Under the pieces are notes generated by a model. The model had not been told where the DNA came from and ran no database searches. It worked only from the letters and a program-made list of their open reading frames with translations. Shown here in pieces: positions 1-7,617 of a stretch of DNA of 59,205 bases. The position numbers were made by a program, and so were the translations under genes. The stretch is taken from NCBI GenBank assembly GCA_013043965.1, contig JABEVF010000030.1, positions 1-59,205 of the forward strand. The letters are read 5' to 3'. The stretch comes from Gallionella sp. (lineage in GTDB: Bacteria; Pseudomonadota; Gammaproteobacteria; Burkholderiales; Gallionellaceae). Position 1 is the stretch's first letter; every line of letters starts with the position of its first letter.

Positions 1-494
1 ACCTGAACCCAGTCTTCGAAAACGGAGCAATCTGGAAGGTAAAACCCTGACATAAATTCGCCTCGATAAAGCCCGGCCTGATATTCCATTTGCTCAAGGT
101 CTGGGGTCCCATCGACTGCATTTAAAGTCACTGGAGATGTTGGTGCGACAGGCATGGTGAAATCGCTTACATCTAGCGATAAGCCAAGGTGATCAAGAGT
201 CACCAAATCACGCTCTGCTGAAAGCAGTTTCCCAGCTACACCCAAGGCGGACTTTAGATTGTAGAGCGCACGCCGCAAATTTTGGCGACCTGCTGGCATG
301 GGCATTTCTGACCAGAACAATTCTGCCAGATATTCACGCCGCTGCGGTGTCCTGCCCGACATCGCCAGAAACGCTAGTAAGCCGCACAGCTTGGCATAAC
401 CAATACCAGTAGTAGCTCCCACCACACGGACGTTAAAACCGCCCAGCAATTCAAGGTGTAACGGATTGTTTTTTTGAGTGAATTTATTGCGCAT
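1..494 (-). CDS. SARP/BTAD-type transcriptional regulator, N-terminal part (cut by window edge)
   Basis: Reading the minus strand from the ATG at 494 gives an open frame of about 164 codons that runs off the left edge. It begins MRNKFTQKNNPLHLELLGGF and continues with a winged-helix-like region (YAKLCGLLAFLAMSGRTPQR, LAELFWSEMP, RQNLRRALYNLKSALG). This pattern is typical of the OmpR-like DNA-binding domain followed by a bacterial transcriptional activation domain (BTAD), as in SARP, AfsR and some adenylate cyclase or ATPase-linked regulators. The C-terminal part, which would define the full architecture, lies outside the window. The gene is divergent from the beta-propeller lipoprotein at 695, with about 200 bases between them carrying an 11-bp direct repeat. 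The family call is fairly sure; the regulated genes are unknown. Confidence 0.7.
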   Translation of the reverse strand, partial: MRNKFTQKNNPLHLELLGGFNVRVVGATTGIGYAKLCGLLAFLAMSGRTPQRREYLAELFWSEMPMPAGRQNLRRALYNLKSALGVAGKLLSAERDLVTLDHLGLSLDVSDFTMPVAPTSPVTLNAVDGTPDLEQMEYQAGLYRGEFMSGFYLPDCSVFEDWVQ

Positions 495-565
495 AGTTTA
501 ATGCCGATTAAATCCACCGACTTTAAGAGGTGCTGGTTTGGTTATGGAGGTTTATTCAATATGCA

Positions 566-586
566 ATGGACGCTTCATGGACGCTT
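566..586. promoter_or_regulatory. 11-bp-period direct repeat, candidate regulator site
   Basis: The ten bases atggacgctt occur at 566-575 and again at 577-586, a period of 11 bp, in the divergent intergenic region between the SARP-type gene and the lipoprotein gene. SARP-family winged-helix proteins are known to bind direct repeats spaced by about one helical turn, so this is a plausible operator. A small dyad (acaaat-gg-atttgt, 638-651) lies nearer the lipoprotein start. Function is inferred only. Confidence 0.35.
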
Positions 587-694
587 GTGTTTAACAATCC
601 CCTCAGATTGATGTCCTTTCAAAAGGTTCACAAATGCACAAATGGATTTGTACAACACAGCAACTTTTAATGTCAACCAACCCGGATCGCTGCC

Positions 695-2068
695 ATGAAA
701 ACTATCTTCGCTAAACTGCTACGCTTTGCATGTTCGCTGACCATACTGTTCTTAACCGCGTGCGGAGGAGGAACCACCGCCGGAGGAACCACCGCCCCAC
801 CACCTGCCACCTACTCGATAAGCGGGACGGTGACCGGATTGCAGGCAGGCCACTCCGTGACAATCTTGTATAACGGCGGCAGCGGCAAAACCGTCACAGC
901 GAATGGTGCGGTCACCCTTGCAACTTCTTTGACTACCGGAACCGGCTACTCCGTGACGATTGGCACCCAACCTGTTGGGCAGACCTGTAAAGTCGTTTAT
1001 GGTACGGGCACTGTCGGGACAGCCAATATCACTAATGTGCAGGTGAACTGTGTTACGTTATTTGCCTATGTGGCGAATTACGGCAGCAACAACGTTTCGG
1101 CTTATACCGTCGATGCCACTACCGGAGCACTCACGCTGGTCTCTAGCACGGCACCCGTTCCGGGGAGTCAACCTGTATTCGTCACGGTTGACCCAAGCGG
1201 GAAGTTCGCCTACGTGGTGAATCAAGGCAGCAACAACGTCTCGGCCTATACCATCAATGCCTCCAGCGGGGCGCTCACGGCAGTAACCGGTTCGCCATTC
1301 GCGGCAGGGAGCTCCCCAGACTCAGTCACGGTCGATCCTAGCGGGAAATTTGTCTATGTGACGAATAGCGTCAGCAGCAATGTGTCGGCCTACACCATCG
1401 ATGCCAACAGTGGGGCGCTCACGCCTGTAACCGGTTCACCATTCACGGCGGGGTCAAACCCATATTCCGTCACGGTCGATCCCAGCGGGAAGTTCGCTTA
1501 TGTGGCGAATAACACCAGCAACGACGTGTCGGCCTACACCATCGATGCCACCAGTGGAGCGCTCACGCTGGCCGCGAGTACGCCGCCCGTTTCGGGCAGT
1601 TTTCCAACCGCCGTCGCGGTCGACCCCAGTGGGAAGTTCGCCTATGTGACGAATCAAGGCAGCAACAACGTGTCAGCCTATACCATCGATGCCACCAGTG
1701 GCGCGCTCACGCTGGTCGCGAGTACGCCATCCGTCTCGGGGAGCAGCCCATACGCCGTCACGACCGACCCCAGGGGAGGATTTGTCTATGTGCCGAACTA
1801 CGTCAACAATAACGTTTCGGCCTATAGTATCAATGCCAGCAGCGGGGCGCTCACACCGGTAACCGGTTCGCCATTCACGACAGGGTCAAACCCATATTCC
1901 GTCACGGTCGACCCCAGCGGGACATTTGCCTATGTGGCGAACTATACCGGGGGCAACGTTTCGGCCTATACCATCGATGCCGCCAGTGGGGCGCTCACAC
2001 TGGTCTCCAGCACGACACCCGTTCTGGGGAGTGGCCCATCCTCCGTCACGGTTGCACAGCCAAAATAG
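695..2068 (+). CDS. Seven-bladed beta-propeller lipoprotein (YVTN/lactonase-like repeats)
   Basis: This 457-residue protein opens with a lipoprotein signal peptide ending in the lipobox LTAC, with Cys23 as the probable lipidated residue, so it is expected to be anchored to the cell envelope. Residues about 40-120 form a small beta domain (SISGTVTGLQAGHSVTILYN). From residue 123 there are seven near-identical 48-residue repeats of the form FAYVxNxxSNNVSAYTIDAxSGALT...VTVDPSGK, which fits a closed seven-bladed propeller of the YVTN or 6-phosphogluconolactonase-like type. No catalytic assignment is justified: such repeats are often binding or structural. The low-divergence repeats suggest recent expansion or gene conversion. 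A broken paralogue with a similar signal peptide follows directly. Confidence 0.85.
   Translation: MKTIFAKLLRFACSLTILFLTACGGGTTAGGTTAPPPATYSISGTVTGLQAGHSVTILYNGGSGKTVTANGAVTLATSLTTGTGYSVTIGTQPVGQTCKVVYGTGTVGTANITNVQVNCVTLFAYVANYGSNNVSAYTVDATTGALTLVSSTAPVPGSQPVFVTVDPSGKFAYVVNQGSNNVSAYTINASSGALTAVTGSPFAAGSSPDSVTVDPSGKFVYVTNSVSSNVSAYTIDANSGALTPVTGSPFTAGSNPYSVTVDPSGKFAYVANNTSNDVSAYTIDATSGALTLAASTPPVSGSFPTAVAVDPSGKFAYVTNQGSNNVSAYTIDATSGALTLVASTPSVSGSSPYAVTTDPRGGFVYVPNYVNNNVSAYSINASSGALTPVTGSPFTTGSNPYSVTVDPSGTFAYVANYTGGNVSAYTIDAASGALTLVSSTTPVLGSGPSSVTVAQPK
1061..2065 (+). repeat. Seven tandem 144-bp coding repeats
   Basis: Seven tandem units of about 144 bp encode the 48-residue propeller blades of the preceding protein. 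They contain recurrent nucleotide blocks such as gtttcggcctataccatcga. The last unit is shorter by one codon and diverges at its end. High nucleotide identity between units makes the tract prone to recombination or copy-number change. Confidence 0.85.
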
Positions 2069-2121
2069 AGCATGCGCATCTCTTTAGCTTGCTTATAACC
2101 ACCAATGAATATCCTGATGAA

Positions 2122-2649
2122 ATGAAAACTTACCTCGCTAATCTGGTGTGCAGTGCCTTTGTGCTTGCCGCGCTATTCCTTACCGCGTGCGGCGGGGTGG
2201 TAACGCTGCTTCTTCTCCCATTTTCACCTACTCGGTAAGCGGGATGCTCACGGGCTTGACTGCAGGCAACAGCATCACGCTCACCGACAACGGCAGATAA
2301 TCTCACACTGAGCGCCAGCGGTGTTCCTGCCAGTAGTGTCAGCCAAACCTTTACCTTTGCCACCAAACTGGCCAAGGGTTCCAGCTTTAACCTCACGCTG
2401 TCCGCCACTACCCCTGTAGCCCAGCCTTGCACCTCGACCTATGGCGCCGGCACGATCAATTCGGACAACGTCACCAGCCTGAATGTGTTCTGCGGGTTAC
2501 CCGGCGGTGCCAATACGTTTACGGCCACCGGCTCGCTGGCGACCGCACGTGGATTACTCACCGCAACGCTGTTATCCGATGGCAAGGTGCTGGTCATTGG
2601 TGGATACGGCACAGCAGGTTATCTTGCCAGTGCCGAGCTGTATTTTTAA
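2122..2649 (+). pseudogene. Decayed lipoprotein gene with kelch-like tail
   Basis: The ATG at 2122 begins a lipoprotein signal (MKTYLANLVCSAFVLAALFL, then TACGG) resembling that of the upstream propeller protein. The frame soon meets a stop, but homologous-looking sequence continues in other frames: FTYSVSGMLTGLTAGNSITL, then NLTLSASGVPASSVSQTFTF, then GSLATARGLLTATLLSDGKV followed by LVIGGY, which resembles a kelch repeat. The shifts roughly compensate, and the last piece ends at a TAA at 2647-2649 after a single partial kelch unit, whereas kelch propellers need several. I infer an inactivated, C-terminally truncated paralogue. Sequencing errors could explain the frameshifts but not the missing propeller. 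Confidence 0.65.
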
Positions 2650-2754
2650 GCCTGCGGTTCACCGATGGTCAGTCGCGATTATTGCTGTCGATGCGCATGA
2701 GCGAAAATCTGCCGCGTACGAAGGTTGAAAACGAATCGCGCTCAGATGGTATCG

Positions 2755-3378
2755 TCAGCCCGGTTGCCACACCGAAAATTTTTGCATCACTTTCGCGAAG
2801 AGTGCAGACGAAGTGAATGCTTCTAGCGACGCGCGCAGCGCGGGGTAAGGCGAGGTGGAGAACCAGTGACTATCGACTGAAGCGAACTGGCGCACGAAGG
2901 GGAGTAGAGCCGCATCGGCGATGGACATTCTTTCGCCGAGCAGATAGGGCGTTATACGCAAGTGTGATTCGAGTCGCTGTAAAAATTCTTCGCCTTGTGC
3001 GCGGTAAAAATCTTGCGGGTGTTCGGGAAAGCGTTCGGGATATTTGTAGCGATCCAAGGCGCGTTTGAAACTCGTGTCGTTCTCCAGCACTAGCGGAAGT
3101 GCGCTCTGCATATGGCGCTCACCCACCCCCAGCCAATCTTGCGCATCGTGTTGCCGCAACGCCCACAGCATGATGTCCCAGCTCTCGTCTATCACCTGTC
3201 CATCCGGTAACACCAGCACCGGCACGCTGCCTTTGGGCGACGCGGCCAGCATCGCGGCGGGTTTGTCGCGCAACACCACTTCGCGGAGCTCGACGCTGAT
3301 GCCGCTGGCGATCAGCGCGCTGCGGGCCCGCATCGCATAGGGGCAGCGGCGGAAGGAGTAGAGGATGGGCAGGGACAT
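2755..3378 (-). CDS. Glutathione S-transferase family protein
   Basis: A 207-residue cytosolic protein with the thioredoxin-like N-terminal domain of glutathione transferases: LPILYSFRRCPYAMRARSAL places a CPYA motif at residues 12-15, in the position of the catalytic Cys of omega/beta-like and glutaredoxin-2-like classes. The substrate-binding cis-proline and Glu-Ser pair are visible in KGSVPVLVLPDGQVIDES. An alpha-helical C-terminal domain follows (YLLGERMSIADAALLPFVRQ, the usual capping motif with Asp). Length is normal for the family. The gene stands alone, opposite in direction to the lipoproteins and tail-to-tail with the pseudogene. The Cys-type active site suggests thiol transfer or deglutathionylation rather than classic conjugation; the substrate cannot be read from sequence. 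Confidence 0.85.
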   Translation of the reverse strand: MSLPILYSFRRCPYAMRARSALIASGISVELREVVLRDKPAAMLAASPKGSVPVLVLPDGQVIDESWDIMLWALRQHDAQDWLGVGERHMQSALPLVLENDTSFKRALDRYKYPERFPEHPQDFYRAQGEEFLQRLESHLRITPYLLGERMSIADAALLPFVRQFASVDSHWFSTSPYPALRASLEAFTSSALFAKVMQKFSVWQPG

Positions 3379-3410
3379 GGCGGGTATTTTATGCGATCCG
3401 TGCTTCGTTT

Positions 3411-3537
3411 AACCCAGATAATCCATTGGAACATTTTCATGATAATCGTTATGTTTGCAAAGCCTCAAATCTCAATGTAGGAGCGCAATAAATTGCGCTC
3501 CTACCAGGGTTATGTGCCCTAACGGATTATCTGGGTT
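3411..3537. repeat. Intergenic MITE- or REP-like element with 14-bp terminal inverted repeats
   Basis: The segment is bounded by perfect inverted repeats aacccagataatcc (3411-3424) and ggattatctgggtt (3524-3537). Inside is a perfect 12-bp-stem hairpin, gtaggagcgcaa-taaa-ttgcgctcctac (3477-3504). The inner palindrome resembles the GTAGGAGCG family of REP elements known from gammaproteobacteria. It sits between the upstream end of the GST gene and the 3' end of comEC, so it could also act as a transcription or RNA-stability element. Confidence 0.6.
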
Positions 3538-6047
3538 TAATACTGCTCATACGCCTGATGCGTCCAATAGCGTTGGTGGGTCTTGCGATAGCGCTCCACG
3601 GTCAAGCCTCGCGCGTCCATCGCGACCAATATCGCGCCGTCTTCATCCGAGCGCAGCAGTTCCGCGCCGCTGTCGGCGTAGCGTTGCACAATTTCCGCTT
3701 TGGGGTGGCCGTAGCGGTTGCGGTAGCCTGTGGTGAATACCGCATAGTCGGGTAACACGGCGGCGACAAAGTCCGGCGTGGAAGACGTTTTGCTGCCGTG
3801 ATGCGGTACGACTAGCAAGCTCGCGGGGAGTTGTTCCGCATGAGTTTCCAGCAGGCGTTGTTCGCTGTTCTTTTCGATGTCGCCCACGATCAAAATGTGT
3901 TGCGAGCCTATGCTGATGCGCAATACGCAACTCAGATCGTTGTCGTGCGGTTTGATCGAGGTGTCGGCGTTGGGTCTGGGATGCAGGATGTTGAATTGCA
4001 CGCCGTCCCATTGCCAGTGGTCGCCATCGGTGCAATGCCGCGAGCCCTTCATCTCTTGGCCTGCCTGATGCGGGAAGTTTTGCAACAGCGGGCTGTCGTC
4101 GGGCAAGGAAGAGGCGACCCAATCGATAGGCATGGCTTGCATCACGGAGGTCGTGCCGCCGGTGTGATCGAGGTCATCGTGGCTGAGTATCAGTCCGTCC
4201 AAACGATCGATGCCGAGCGCGCGCAAAGCGGGGACGAGGATGCGGTTGCCGCTGTCCGCATCGCCGGAGAAATCGGGGCCGGTGTCGAACAGCAGCGCGT
4301 GATCGTGGGTCTGCACGGCCACAGCCAGGCCTTGTCCGACATCGAAAATGATCATGCGCAAGGTGTTGGGGGCGGGCGATCCCGGCGTGTTCAGAAACAT
4401 CGGCAGCATCAATACCAGCCCCAGCCAGCGTGCCGGAATGCCGCGCGGCGCAAGGATCAGCAGTACACCCAACATGCCGGTGACGATGCTCCAGGCGGGC
4501 GGCGCGTGTTGCGTCCACACCGCTTGCGGCAGCGCATTCAACCATTCCAGTATCGTCATCGTGAATCCCATGACGATATGCGCCAGCCATAGCGGCGCAT
4601 TCCAGGGCAACACCGCGCCGAGCAGGGACAGCGGCACGACGACCAGGCTCACCAGCGGGATGGCGAAGGCGTTGGCGACCGGGGAGACGACGGAGACCTG
4701 CTGGAATAGTGCCAGCAGCATCGGGACGAGGCCTATGGTCATCGCCCATTGCACGATGGCGTATTCTTTTAGCCAATGGCTGCGCGCGACGCGGTGCGCG
4801 GTCACGTACAGGATGAGTGCCACCGCGCCGAACGATAGCCAGAAACCGGGCGAGAGCACCGCCCACGGGTCCGGTAGCAACACGCCGAGCAAGGCGATGG
4901 AGAGTATTTGCCCGAGCGAGAAGTTCCGCTTCAACCACAACGCGGCAGCGACCGCGCCGACCATGTACACGGTGCGTTGCGCGGGTACGCCGTAGCCGGA
5001 TAACAGCGCGTAACCGAGTGCCACCAGCAAGGCGACCAGAGCGGCGGCGCGGCGCGCGGGTAGCCATAGAGTTAATCGCACGCTGCGCCGCCACAGCCAG
5101 TGGGTGAGCGCGAAGCCCAGGCTGGCGAGCATGGTGATGTGCAGGCCGGAGATCGACATCAAGTGGTTCACGCCGGTGCGCGTGAACACCTGCCACTGGC
5201 TTTGCGGGATGCTGCCCTGATCGCCTATCGCCAGCGCGCTCAATACGCCGACATAGGGCGCACCCGCGAGCGTCGCGTTGAATTTTTCGCGCACCGTTTC
5301 GCGCCAGCTCTCGATGCGGTACATCAGCCCGGAGGCGGCTGCGTCTATGCGATGGTTGTCGCCTTTGGCTTGCACGTAGCCGACCGCGCGCACCTTGTTT
5401 TCCAGTGCCCATGCCTCGAAGTCGAAACCATGCGGATTGCTGCTGCCGTGCGGTTGCTTGAGGCGCAGCGTGAGTTGCCAGCGTTCGCCCGCCCTGAGCG
5501 CGAGCGGCGCGTCCTGTGGGGCGGAATAAGTGCTCAAATAGATATGCGGCGGCACACGCGCTTGCGGTACGGAAAGCCCTTCGACGAAGCTCAGGACAGG
5601 CTTTTGTCCAGGCACCCGCGTCAGTGTCTGTTCGACATTGAACGCGAAGCGCAGCCCGCGGTCACTGCTGCGCGGCAGCTCGGCGACCACGCCGATCACT
5701 TCGATGTCGCGTCCCTGCCACTGGTCTGCCAGGCTGATAGATAGACGTTGCTGGGCCTGCCATGCGGCGTGGTAAAAGCCCAGGCCGCAGGCGCAGGCTG
5801 CGATGAGTAGGGGGCGAAAAATTTTCTGCCAGAGATGGGAGCGAGCTGGCTCGCGACCCTCTTTTATCCGTTCGCCCCGAGCCTGGCTAAGGGTCGCGGG
5901 CCAGCTCGCTCCCGCACGCGAATTGCCGGTGATGATAAGCAGAGATAAAGGAATGACCAGCAGCCACGCCCAGCCAATATCCGGCAGCGTGGCCTGCTGT
6001 TGCAACAGCCACACGCCGAACGTGAAGGACAGGGTGAAGAGAACCAT
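3537..6047 (-). CDS. comEC: ComEC/Rec2 DNA-uptake channel protein
   Basis: An 836-residue inner-membrane protein of the DNA internalisation family, expected to carry single-stranded DNA across the membrane during natural transformation. Order of parts: N-terminal membrane helices and DUF4131-like region (to about residue 240), the Competence domain with many helices (GVLSALAIGDQGSIPQSQWQ, TGVNHLMSISGLHITMLASL), and a C-terminal metallo-beta-lactamase-like domain (MIIFDVGQGLAVAVQTHDHA, ILSHDDLDHTGG, VVPHHGSKTSS). The HDDLDH motif is the metal site. Two stretches look like in-frame inserted repeats: residues about 45-70 (palindrome at 5837-5913) and about 148-158 (5573-5604). The start ATG at 6047 is used because the first hydrophobic segment begins there. 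No other competence gene is seen nearby. Confidence 0.92.
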   Translation of the reverse strand: MVLFTLSFTFGVWLLQQQATLPDIGWAWLLVIPLSLLIITGNSRAGASWPATLSQARGERIKEGREPARSHLWQKIFRPLLIAACACGLGFYHAAWQAQQRLSISLADQWQGRDIEVIGVVAELPRSSDRGLRFAFNVEQTLTRVPGQKPVLSFVEGLSVPQARVPPHIYLSTYSAPQDAPLALRAGERWQLTLRLKQPHGSSNPHGFDFEAWALENKVRAVGYVQAKGDNHRIDAAASGLMYRIESWRETVREKFNATLAGAPYVGVLSALAIGDQGSIPQSQWQVFTRTGVNHLMSISGLHITMLASLGFALTHWLWRRSVRLTLWLPARRAAALVALLVALGYALLSGYGVPAQRTVYMVGAVAAALWLKRNFSLGQILSIALLGVLLPDPWAVLSPGFWLSFGAVALILYVTAHRVARSHWLKEYAIVQWAMTIGLVPMLLALFQQVSVVSPVANAFAIPLVSLVVVPLSLLGAVLPWNAPLWLAHIVMGFTMTILEWLNALPQAVWTQHAPPAWSIVTGMLGVLLILAPRGIPARWLGLVLMLPMFLNTPGSPAPNTLRMIIFDVGQGLAVAVQTHDHALLFDTGPDFSGDADSGNRILVPALRALGIDRLDGLILSHDDLDHTGGTTSVMQAMPIDWVASSLPDDSPLLQNFPHQAGQEMKGSRHCTDGDHWQWDGVQFNILHPRPNADTSIKPHDNDLSCVLRISIGSQHILIVGDIEKNSEQRLLETHAEQLPASLLVVPHHGSKTSSTPDFVAAVLPDYAVFTTGYRNRYGHPKAEIVQRYADSGAELLRSDEDGAILVAMDARGLTVERYRKTHQRYWTHQAYEQY
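5573..5604. repeat. Short interspersed repeat inserted in frame in comEC
   Basis: The 32-bp stretch is bounded by aaagcc and ggcttt and contains cttcgacgaagctcaggac. This resembles the dispersed sequence GTCCTGAGCTTGTCGAAGG, recalled from many environmental proteobacterial genomes. In ComEC it is translated as KPVLSFVEGLS between two conserved beta-strands of the N-terminal domain. No frame is broken. Its identity as a repeat relies on recall, not on a search. Confidence 0.5.
5837..5913. repeat. Palindromic REP-like element inserted in frame in comEC
   Basis: Two 24-base arms, 5837-5860 (starting gggagcgagctgg) and 5890-5913 (ending ccagctcgctccc), are reverse complements with one mismatch and are separated by 29 bases. 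The left arm resembles GGGAGCGxGCTxGCxCGCGA-type REP sequences. The 77 bases are translated in ComEC as residues about 45-70, an Arg/Glu/Ser-rich stretch between predicted membrane segments, without breaking the frame. Confidence 0.7.
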
Positions 6048-6080
6048 GCGCGTAGATTAACCCGCGATTAGAATGCCGTC

Positions 6081-6614
6081 ATGCGTAAACTTTTACAAAA
6101 ATGGATGCCGGATCACGAGACGATCAGAAAATATCGCTGGTTGCAACCGTTTGCCCATCTCCTGCAACACCATAATCTGTGGCATCTGCACCGCCGTTCC
6201 GTGGCGGGCGGCGTGGCGATCGGATTATTTTGCGGCTTGATTCCCGGCCCTTTGCAAATGCTCTCCGCCGCGCTGATGGCGGTGTTGCTGCGGGTCAATC
6301 TGCCGGTCGCTTTGTTCACCACGCTGTACACCAATCCCTTCACGATCCTGCCCTTGTACGTGCTGGCTTACGAGCTGGGCAGTCGGGTCAGCGGCGTGCA
6401 TCACACCGCCGTGTTGACCCTGCCGGAGTTGCACTGGAATAACTGGTGGAGCGAGTTGTGGCAGTGGCTGGCGCATCTGGGCAAACCGATTTTGCTAGGC
6501 CTGCCCTTGCTTGCCGTGATACTCGCCGTGGCCGGATATATCGTCGTGCGGGTGCTTTGGCGCGTGGCCGTGATCCTGCGCTGGCGTGCCAGGAAACGGC
6601 CAAAAATATCCTGA
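6081..6614 (+). CDS. DUF2062 domain membrane protein
   Basis: A 177-residue protein with the DUF2062 pattern: a charged N-terminus, the motif RRSVAGGVAIGLFCGLIPGP (residues about 38-57), a hydrophobic helix, TTLYTNPFTILPLYVLAYEL, and a C-terminal membrane helix followed by a basic tail (RWRARKRPK). Members are small inner-membrane proteins of unknown biochemical role, often near competence or glycosyltransferase genes. It is divergent from comEC with only 33 bases between the two starts. TAGAAT at 6069-6074 lies six bases before the ATG and no Shine-Dalgarno sequence is visible, so the transcript could be leaderless. It overlaps no neighbour; the ABC permease starts 25 bases downstream. Confidence 0.85.
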   Translation: MRKLLQKWMPDHETIRKYRWLQPFAHLLQHHNLWHLHRRSVAGGVAIGLFCGLIPGPLQMLSAALMAVLLRVNLPVALFTTLYTNPFTILPLYVLAYELGSRVSGVHHTAVLTLPELHWNNWWSELWQWLAHLGKPILLGLPLLAVILAVAGYIVVRVLWRVAVILRWRARKRPKIS

Positions 6615-6639
6615 TGTTTGCCTTTACAATGGCGGCCTC

Positions 6640-7617
6640 ATGATCGCCTATCTCATCCGCCGCATTCTCTACGCCGTGCCCATCCTGATCGGGGTGAACC
6701 TGCTCACCTTCGCGCTGTTCTTCGTGGTGAACACGCCCGACGACATGGCGCGCATGCAGCTCGGCATCAAGCGCGTGACACCACAGGCGATTGACGCATG
6801 GAAGCGGCAGCACGGCTACGACAAGCCGCTGTTGCTGAACACTGCGGCCGGGGGTGCGGGTCAATTCACCGATACGATCTTCTGGCAAAAATCCGCCAGC
6901 ATGTTCGCCTTCGATTTCGGCTATTCGGATGACGGGCGCAGCATCGGCCGCGAGATCGCGACGCGGATGGGGCCGAGCCTGGTGATCGCGCTGCCGACTT
7001 TTCTCATCGGTCTTTTCGTGTATGTCAGCTTCGCGCTGCTGATGACGCTGTTTCGCGGCACGGCGCTGGATATGGCGGGTGTGGCCTTGTGCGTGCTGTT
7101 GATGTCGGTTTCCGGCCTGTTCTACATCATCGGCGGCCAGTTCCTTGTGGGCAAACTGTGGCACCTGGTGCCGATCTCCGGTTATTCGGGCGGGGCGGAC
7201 AGTTTCAAGTTCGTGGTGCTGCCCATCGTGATCGGCGTGGTCGGCGGCATCGGTTCCAGCAGCCGCTGGTATCGCACCATTTTCTTGGAGGAGATCGGCA
7301 AAGACTATGTGCGCACCGCGCGTGCCAAAGGCTTGTCCGAATTGCGCGTGCTGTTCACCCACGTGCTGAAGAACGCGATGATCCCGATACTGACGGGTGT
7401 GGTGGTGGTCATCCCGCTGCTGTTCATGGGCAGTCTGCTGACCGAGTCGTTCTTCGGCATCCCCGGCCTGGGCAGCTACACCATCGATGCGATTAACTCG
7501 CAGGATTTTTCCATCGTGCGCGCGATGGTGTTCCTGGGGTCGGTGCTGTACATCGCGGGGCTGATCCTGACCGATATCTCTTACACGGTGGTCGATCCGC
7601 GGGTGCGCCTCTCATGA
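6640..7617 (+). CDS. Peptide-type ABC transporter permease 1 (OppB/DppB/YejB-like)
   Basis: A 325-residue inner-membrane protein starting MIAYLIRRILYAVPILIGVN, the usual N-terminus of OppB/DppB/YejB permeases. It has about six membrane segments and the ATPase-contacting EAA loop near RTARAKGLSELRVLFTHVLK, followed by the conserved LLTESFFGIPGLG segment. The longer upstream reading frame (from 6586) is rejected because homology begins at the ATG at 6640. TACAAT at 6625-6630 may be a -10 element close to that start. The stop overlaps the start of the second permease (ATGA at 7614-7617), indicating translational coupling. The probable substrates are oligopeptides or similar, but no substrate-binding gene lies in this operon. 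Confidence 0.88.
   Translation: MIAYLIRRILYAVPILIGVNLLTFALFFVVNTPDDMARMQLGIKRVTPQAIDAWKRQHGYDKPLLLNTAAGGAGQFTDTIFWQKSASMFAFDFGYSDDGRSIGREIATRMGPSLVIALPTFLIGLFVYVSFALLMTLFRGTALDMAGVALCVLLMSVSGLFYIIGGQFLVGKLWHLVPISGYSGGADSFKFVVLPIVIGVVGGIGSSSRWYRTIFLEEIGKDYVRTARAKGLSELRVLFTHVLKNAMIPILTGVVVVIPLLFMGSLLTESFFGIPGLGSYTIDAINSQDFSIVRAMVFLGSVLYIAGLILTDISYTVVDPRVRLS

Noticed and set aside
695-2068. Naming the propeller lipoprotein a 6-phosphogluconolactonase
   Set aside because: Only the repeat fold is shared; the protein is a surface lipoprotein with very regular blades and no evidence for sugar lactone hydrolysis.
2427-2816. 129-codon plus-strand frame across the pseudogene
   Set aside because: Its composition and lack of homology show it is a shadow; the meaningful residues of the pseudogene are in other frames.
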